A stretch of 9,239 nt of DNA, from contig JABDQX010000334.1 in the NCBI GenBank assembly GCA_013042035.1, forward strand, positions 1 to 9,239. Reading direction: 5' to 3'. The notes beneath the pieces are model-generated. The model did no database searches. It was not told the origin of the DNA and saw only the letters and a program-made list of their open reading frames with translations. Source of the stretch: Gammaproteobacteria bacterium (GTDB taxonomy: Bacteria > Pseudomonadota > Gammaproteobacteria > HK1). The position numbers and the translations under genes were made by a program. Below, one piece after another: positions 7,220 through 9,239 of this stretch (its first letter is position 1; every line of letters starts with the position of its first letter).

Positions 7220-8728
7220 CTAGTTGGCGTTGTGCAGATCGAGAACTTCCTCATGGTTACCGCAGCATTTCCTCGTGGTATCGCAACGACTTTTCTCAAG
7301 ATTTGTCAGGTACGAATCGGTAACACCATTCGTCACATATTCTCCGGTAAAACAGGAGGCATCGAACTGCTTGATACGTGGATTACCTTTGCGTACCGCG
7401 CCAATCAAATCATCGAGATCCTGATAGATCAATCGATCGGCTCCGATGGCATTTGCGACTTGTTGTTCCGTCCGCTTGTGGGCGATCAATTCCGACGTGG
7501 TCGGCATGTCGATACCATAGACGTTCTGATAACGGATAGGTGGTGCGGCCGAGGCAAAGTACACCTTGCGCGCTCCCGCGTCCCTGGCCATTTGAATGAT
7601 CTGCTCCGATGTCGTGCCCCGGACGATGGAATCGTCCACCAGTAAAATATTTTTTTCTTTGAACTCGAGTCCAATGGGGTTTAGTTTGTGATGTACGGAA
7701 TTTCGACGTTGTTGTTGGTGGGGCATGATAAACGTGCGGCCGATATAACGATTCTTGATAAAACCCTCTCCATATTTCACGCCAAGCTGGTACGCCAGGG
7801 ATAGCGCCGCCGTGCGACTTGTATCCGGTATGGGGATGACAGCATCGATGTCGTGGTCGGGAAATTCTCGAAGGAGTTTGTTCGCCAGGCGTTTTCCCAT
7901 GCGAAGCCTGGCATTGTAGACCGAGATATCATCAATGATTGAATCGGGTCGGGCCATATAGACAAACTCGAATATGCAAGGCGAGTATTTCGGATCCTCG
8001 GCGCATTGCCTGGTGTGCAATTTGGCCGACGTATCGACGAACATGGCCTCACCCGGTGCAATGTCCCGCACAAATTCGAACCCTAGCACATCCATGACCA
8101 CGCTTTCGGAGGCAAAGATATATTCGATTCCTTGGGATGTTTCACGGCGACCGAGTGCGATGGGACGAATGCCATGGGGATCCCGAAAGGCAACCAGGCC
8201 ATACCCCATAATCATCGCAATAACGGCGTATCCGCCGATGCACCGCTGGTGCACCCTGGATACGGCGGCAAAAATATCATTTTCACTAATGGTGAGTTTG
8301 CCCAGCTTCAGCAACTCGTGGGCAAAAACATTCAATAGAACTTCGGAGTCGGATTCCGTATTGATGTGGCGTCGATCGGAAGAAAAAAGCTCTTGCTTGA
8401 GTTTTGCGTTGTTGACTAAATTACCATTGTGAGCAAGCGCGATGCCATATGGTGAGTTTACGTAAAATGGTTGAGCTTCCGCTGAAGAGTCGAGTCCGGC
8501 GGTGGGATATCGAACATGCCCAATCCCGATATTTCCTCGTAGATTGTCCATGTGGCGGGCCTGGAAAACGTCGCGTACGAGACCAAGCTGTTTGCGCAAA
8601 TAAAGCCGGCGCTCCTCACAGGTCATGATGCCCGCGGCATCCTGCCCTCGATGCTGAAGTACGGTAAGCGCATCGTATAACAACTGGTTTACACCTTCTT
8701 TCCCGACGATTCCGACTATCCCACACAT
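7220..8728 (-). CDS. purF: Amidophosphoribosyltransferase
   Basis: This 502-residue enzyme transfers ammonia from glutamine to PRPP to make 5-phosphoribosylamine, the committed step of purine synthesis. The start is placed at ATG 8728 because the next residue is Cys2, the N-terminal nucleophile of the class II glutaminase domain (MCGIVGIVG); the initiator Met must be removed. GGAG lies 9 nt before this ATG. An ATG 33 nt upstream (8761) would bury the cysteine and lies in a hairpin. The glutaminase domain carries GHVRYPTAG (residues about 70-78) and HNGNLVN (about 100-106). The phosphoribosyltransferase domain carries [15 protein letters not shown] and the PRPP loop [13 protein letters not shown] (about 364-376). 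Length and sequence match the E. coli type, without a propeptide. The stop is TAG with an immediate in-frame TGA behind it. cvpA lies upstream and metZ downstream. Confidence 0.98.
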   Translation of the reverse strand: MCGIVGIVGKEGVNQLLYDALTVLQHRGQDAAGIMTCEERRLYLRKQLGLVRDVFQARHMDNLRGNIGIGHVRYPTAGLDSSAEAQPFYVNSPYGIALAHNGNLVNNAKLKQELFSSDRRHINTESDSEVLLNVFAHELLKLGKLTISENDIFAAVSRVHQRCIGGYAVIAMIMGYGLVAFRDPHGIRPIALGRRETSQGIEYIFASESVVMDVLGFEFVRDIAPGEAMFVDTSAKLHTRQCAEDPKYSPCIFEFVYMARPDSIIDDISVYNARLRMGKRLANKLLREFPDHDIDAVIPIPDTSRTAALSLAYQLGVKYGEGFIKNRYIGRTFIMPHQQQRRNSVHHKLNPIGLEFKEKNILLVDDSIVRGTTSEQIIQMARDAGARKVYFASAAPPIRYQNVYGIDMPTTSELIAHKRTEQQVANAIGADRLIYQDLDDLIGAVRKGNPRIKQFDASCFTGEYVTNGVTDSYLTNLEKSRCDTTRKCCGNHEEVLDLHNAN

Positions 8729-8747
8729 ATAGTTTTGCTCCGCTATC

Positions 8748-8794
8748 ATTTTGTTCCGCATAATTTCTCAGGGAAAAATCATGCGGAATAAAAT
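8748..8794 (-). repeat. 22-bp imperfect inverted repeat (hairpin) in the purF leader
   Basis: On the minus strand the outer arms ATTTTATTCCGCAT (8794-8781) and ATGCGGAACAAAAT (8761-8748) pair over 14 positions with one A-C mismatch. Pairing continues inward through a U-G wobble and ATTTTTC/GAGAAAT (one G-U) to a 3-nt loop. The whole is a 22-position stem with one mismatch. Its 3' side ends 6 nt before the purF ribosome binding site (GGAG, 8741-8738). No U run follows, so it is not a standard terminator. It may act as an mRNA stability or processing element, a leader control structure, or a DNA palindrome for a regulator. The function is not known from sequence. Confidence 0.6.
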
Positions 8795-8810
8795 TATCAT
8801 GTAATTTTTG

Positions 8811-8838
8811 CGTGTAACCCGCCTCAAGGCAGTTCACG
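8811..8838 (-). repeat. Hairpin 8 nt downstream of the cvpA stop
   Basis: On the minus strand CGTGAAC (8838-8832) pairs with GTTACACG (8818-8811) with one bulged A, and an inner GCC-TTGA-GGC stem-loop stacks inside it. The 3' flank is CAAAAATTAC rather than a T run, so it is unlikely to be an intrinsic terminator. With the longer hairpin 16 nt further on, it means that most of the 118-nt cvpA-purF gap can fold. It may protect the cvpA 3' end or contribute to uneven expression of cvpA and purF. Confidence 0.35.
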
Positions 8839-8846
8839 TAGAAGAA

Positions 8847-9239
8847 TTACCGATGCATAAGGTAGGTCGCCAACTCCGGTGGCAACAATTGGCGAATCTC
8901 TACGGCGAGCACCTGAAAACGACCTAGCAACAGGGATTCCTGCCACCATGGATCTCCGGGAAGCGGCGTAAAGGCTATCGCCAATAAGACACAAATCGCG
9001 ACGATTACGATTCCGCGAGCCGCTCCAAATATGACCCCCAACATGCGATCGGTGCTCGTGAGTCCGGTTTTGACCACTAATTGCCCCACCAGGTGGTTTA
9101 CCAGCGCGGTCAATAACAGGGTGACGATAAACAAGGTGAGAAAGCCGATGATAAGACGTACGGAGGGCGTGGAAATCCAGGGGGGAAGCTGTACAGCCAA
9201 TGCATCCATAAAGGTGAGGGCTAGCCAAAACGCCAGGAT
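8847..9239 (-). CDS. cvpA: CvpA family membrane protein (5' end outside window)
   Basis: The frame is open to the right edge, giving 131 codons. The ATG at 9209 is internal, because the ten codons before it (ILAFWLALTF) continue the first hydrophobic region as in CvpA homologues. About 30 N-terminal residues are missing compared with the roughly 160-residue E. coli protein. The visible part has hydrophobic segments in its first ten residues, at about residues 28-50 and at about 70-90. It also carries the conserved loop TGLTSTDRMLGVIFGAARG and the C-terminal TPLPGDPWWQ and LPPELATYL elements. CvpA is an inner-membrane protein first identified as needed for colicin V production; its basic function is still unclear. 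It lies directly upstream of purF, the usual gammaproteobacterial arrangement. Confidence 0.95.
   Translation of the reverse strand: MLAFWLALTFMDALAVQLPPWISTPSVRLIIGFLTLFIVTLLLTALVNHLVGQLVVKTGLTSTDRMLGVIFGAARGIVIVAICVLLAIAFTPLPGDPWWQESLLLGRFQVLAVEIRQLLPPELATYLMHR

Noticed and set aside
7220..8761. Longer purF start at ATG 8761
   Set aside because: It would add 11 residues before the catalytic Cys, which must be N-terminal after Met removal. The good ribosome binding site is placed for ATG 8728.
8729..8846. PurR operator upstream of purF
   Set aside because: I looked for a sequence like the enterobacterial ACGCAAACGTTTGCGT palindrome and found none. The palindrome here is unrelated to it.
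8847..9209. Complete 120-residue CvpA starting at ATG 9209
   Set aside because: The frame stays open to the window edge, and the ten upstream codons continue the expected hydrophobic CvpA sequence. The gene is therefore a fragment cut by the window.

Overview
The window is a stretch of gammaproteobacterial chromosome with roughly balanced base composition. All seven genes supported here lie on the minus strand, so transcription runs from high to low coordinates. The order cvpA-purF-metZ, with an O-succinylhomoserine sulfhydrylase of the Pseudomonas MetZ type, is the arrangement known from Pseudomonas-like gammaproteobacteria. The PurF, XseA and MetZ sequences also read like that class. I cannot name a genus.

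Right part (about 3950-9239): a housekeeping run of cvpA (5' end cut by the window edge), purF (first committed step of purine synthesis), metZ (methionine synthesis), maf (a nucleotide pyrophosphatase of the house-cleaning type) and xseA (large subunit of exonuclease VII). Gaps within metZ-maf-xseA are about 26-30 nt, which suggests one transcript. The two wider gaps, cvpA-purF (118 nt) and purF-metZ (55 nt), each hold clear inverted repeats. The purF-metZ gap has three segments that can form either of two mutually exclusive hairpins, and one of these would bury the metZ ribosome binding site. The cvpA-purF gap has a 22-bp imperfect hairpin ending just before the purF ribosome binding site.

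Left part (1 to about 3830): after a 123-nt gap with an AT-rich island, a two-gene unit of a different kind begins. Its first gene encodes an acidic 846-residue protein with the N-terminal LEPRxxFDGA signature of large bacterial surface proteins, cadherin-like and putative Ig-like modules, and a distinct C-terminal segment. Its stop codon runs into the ribosome binding site of a TolC-family outer-membrane lipoprotein gene that leaves the window at position 1. The protein has no Sec signal peptide and sits next to a TolC-type channel, so I infer a type I-like export system whose inner-membrane and adaptor genes should lie just beyond the left edge.

I see no tRNA, rRNA, insertion sequence, CRISPR array or origin. 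The points most worth a second look are the LEPR-protein/TolC pair and the alternative-hairpin leader of metZ.
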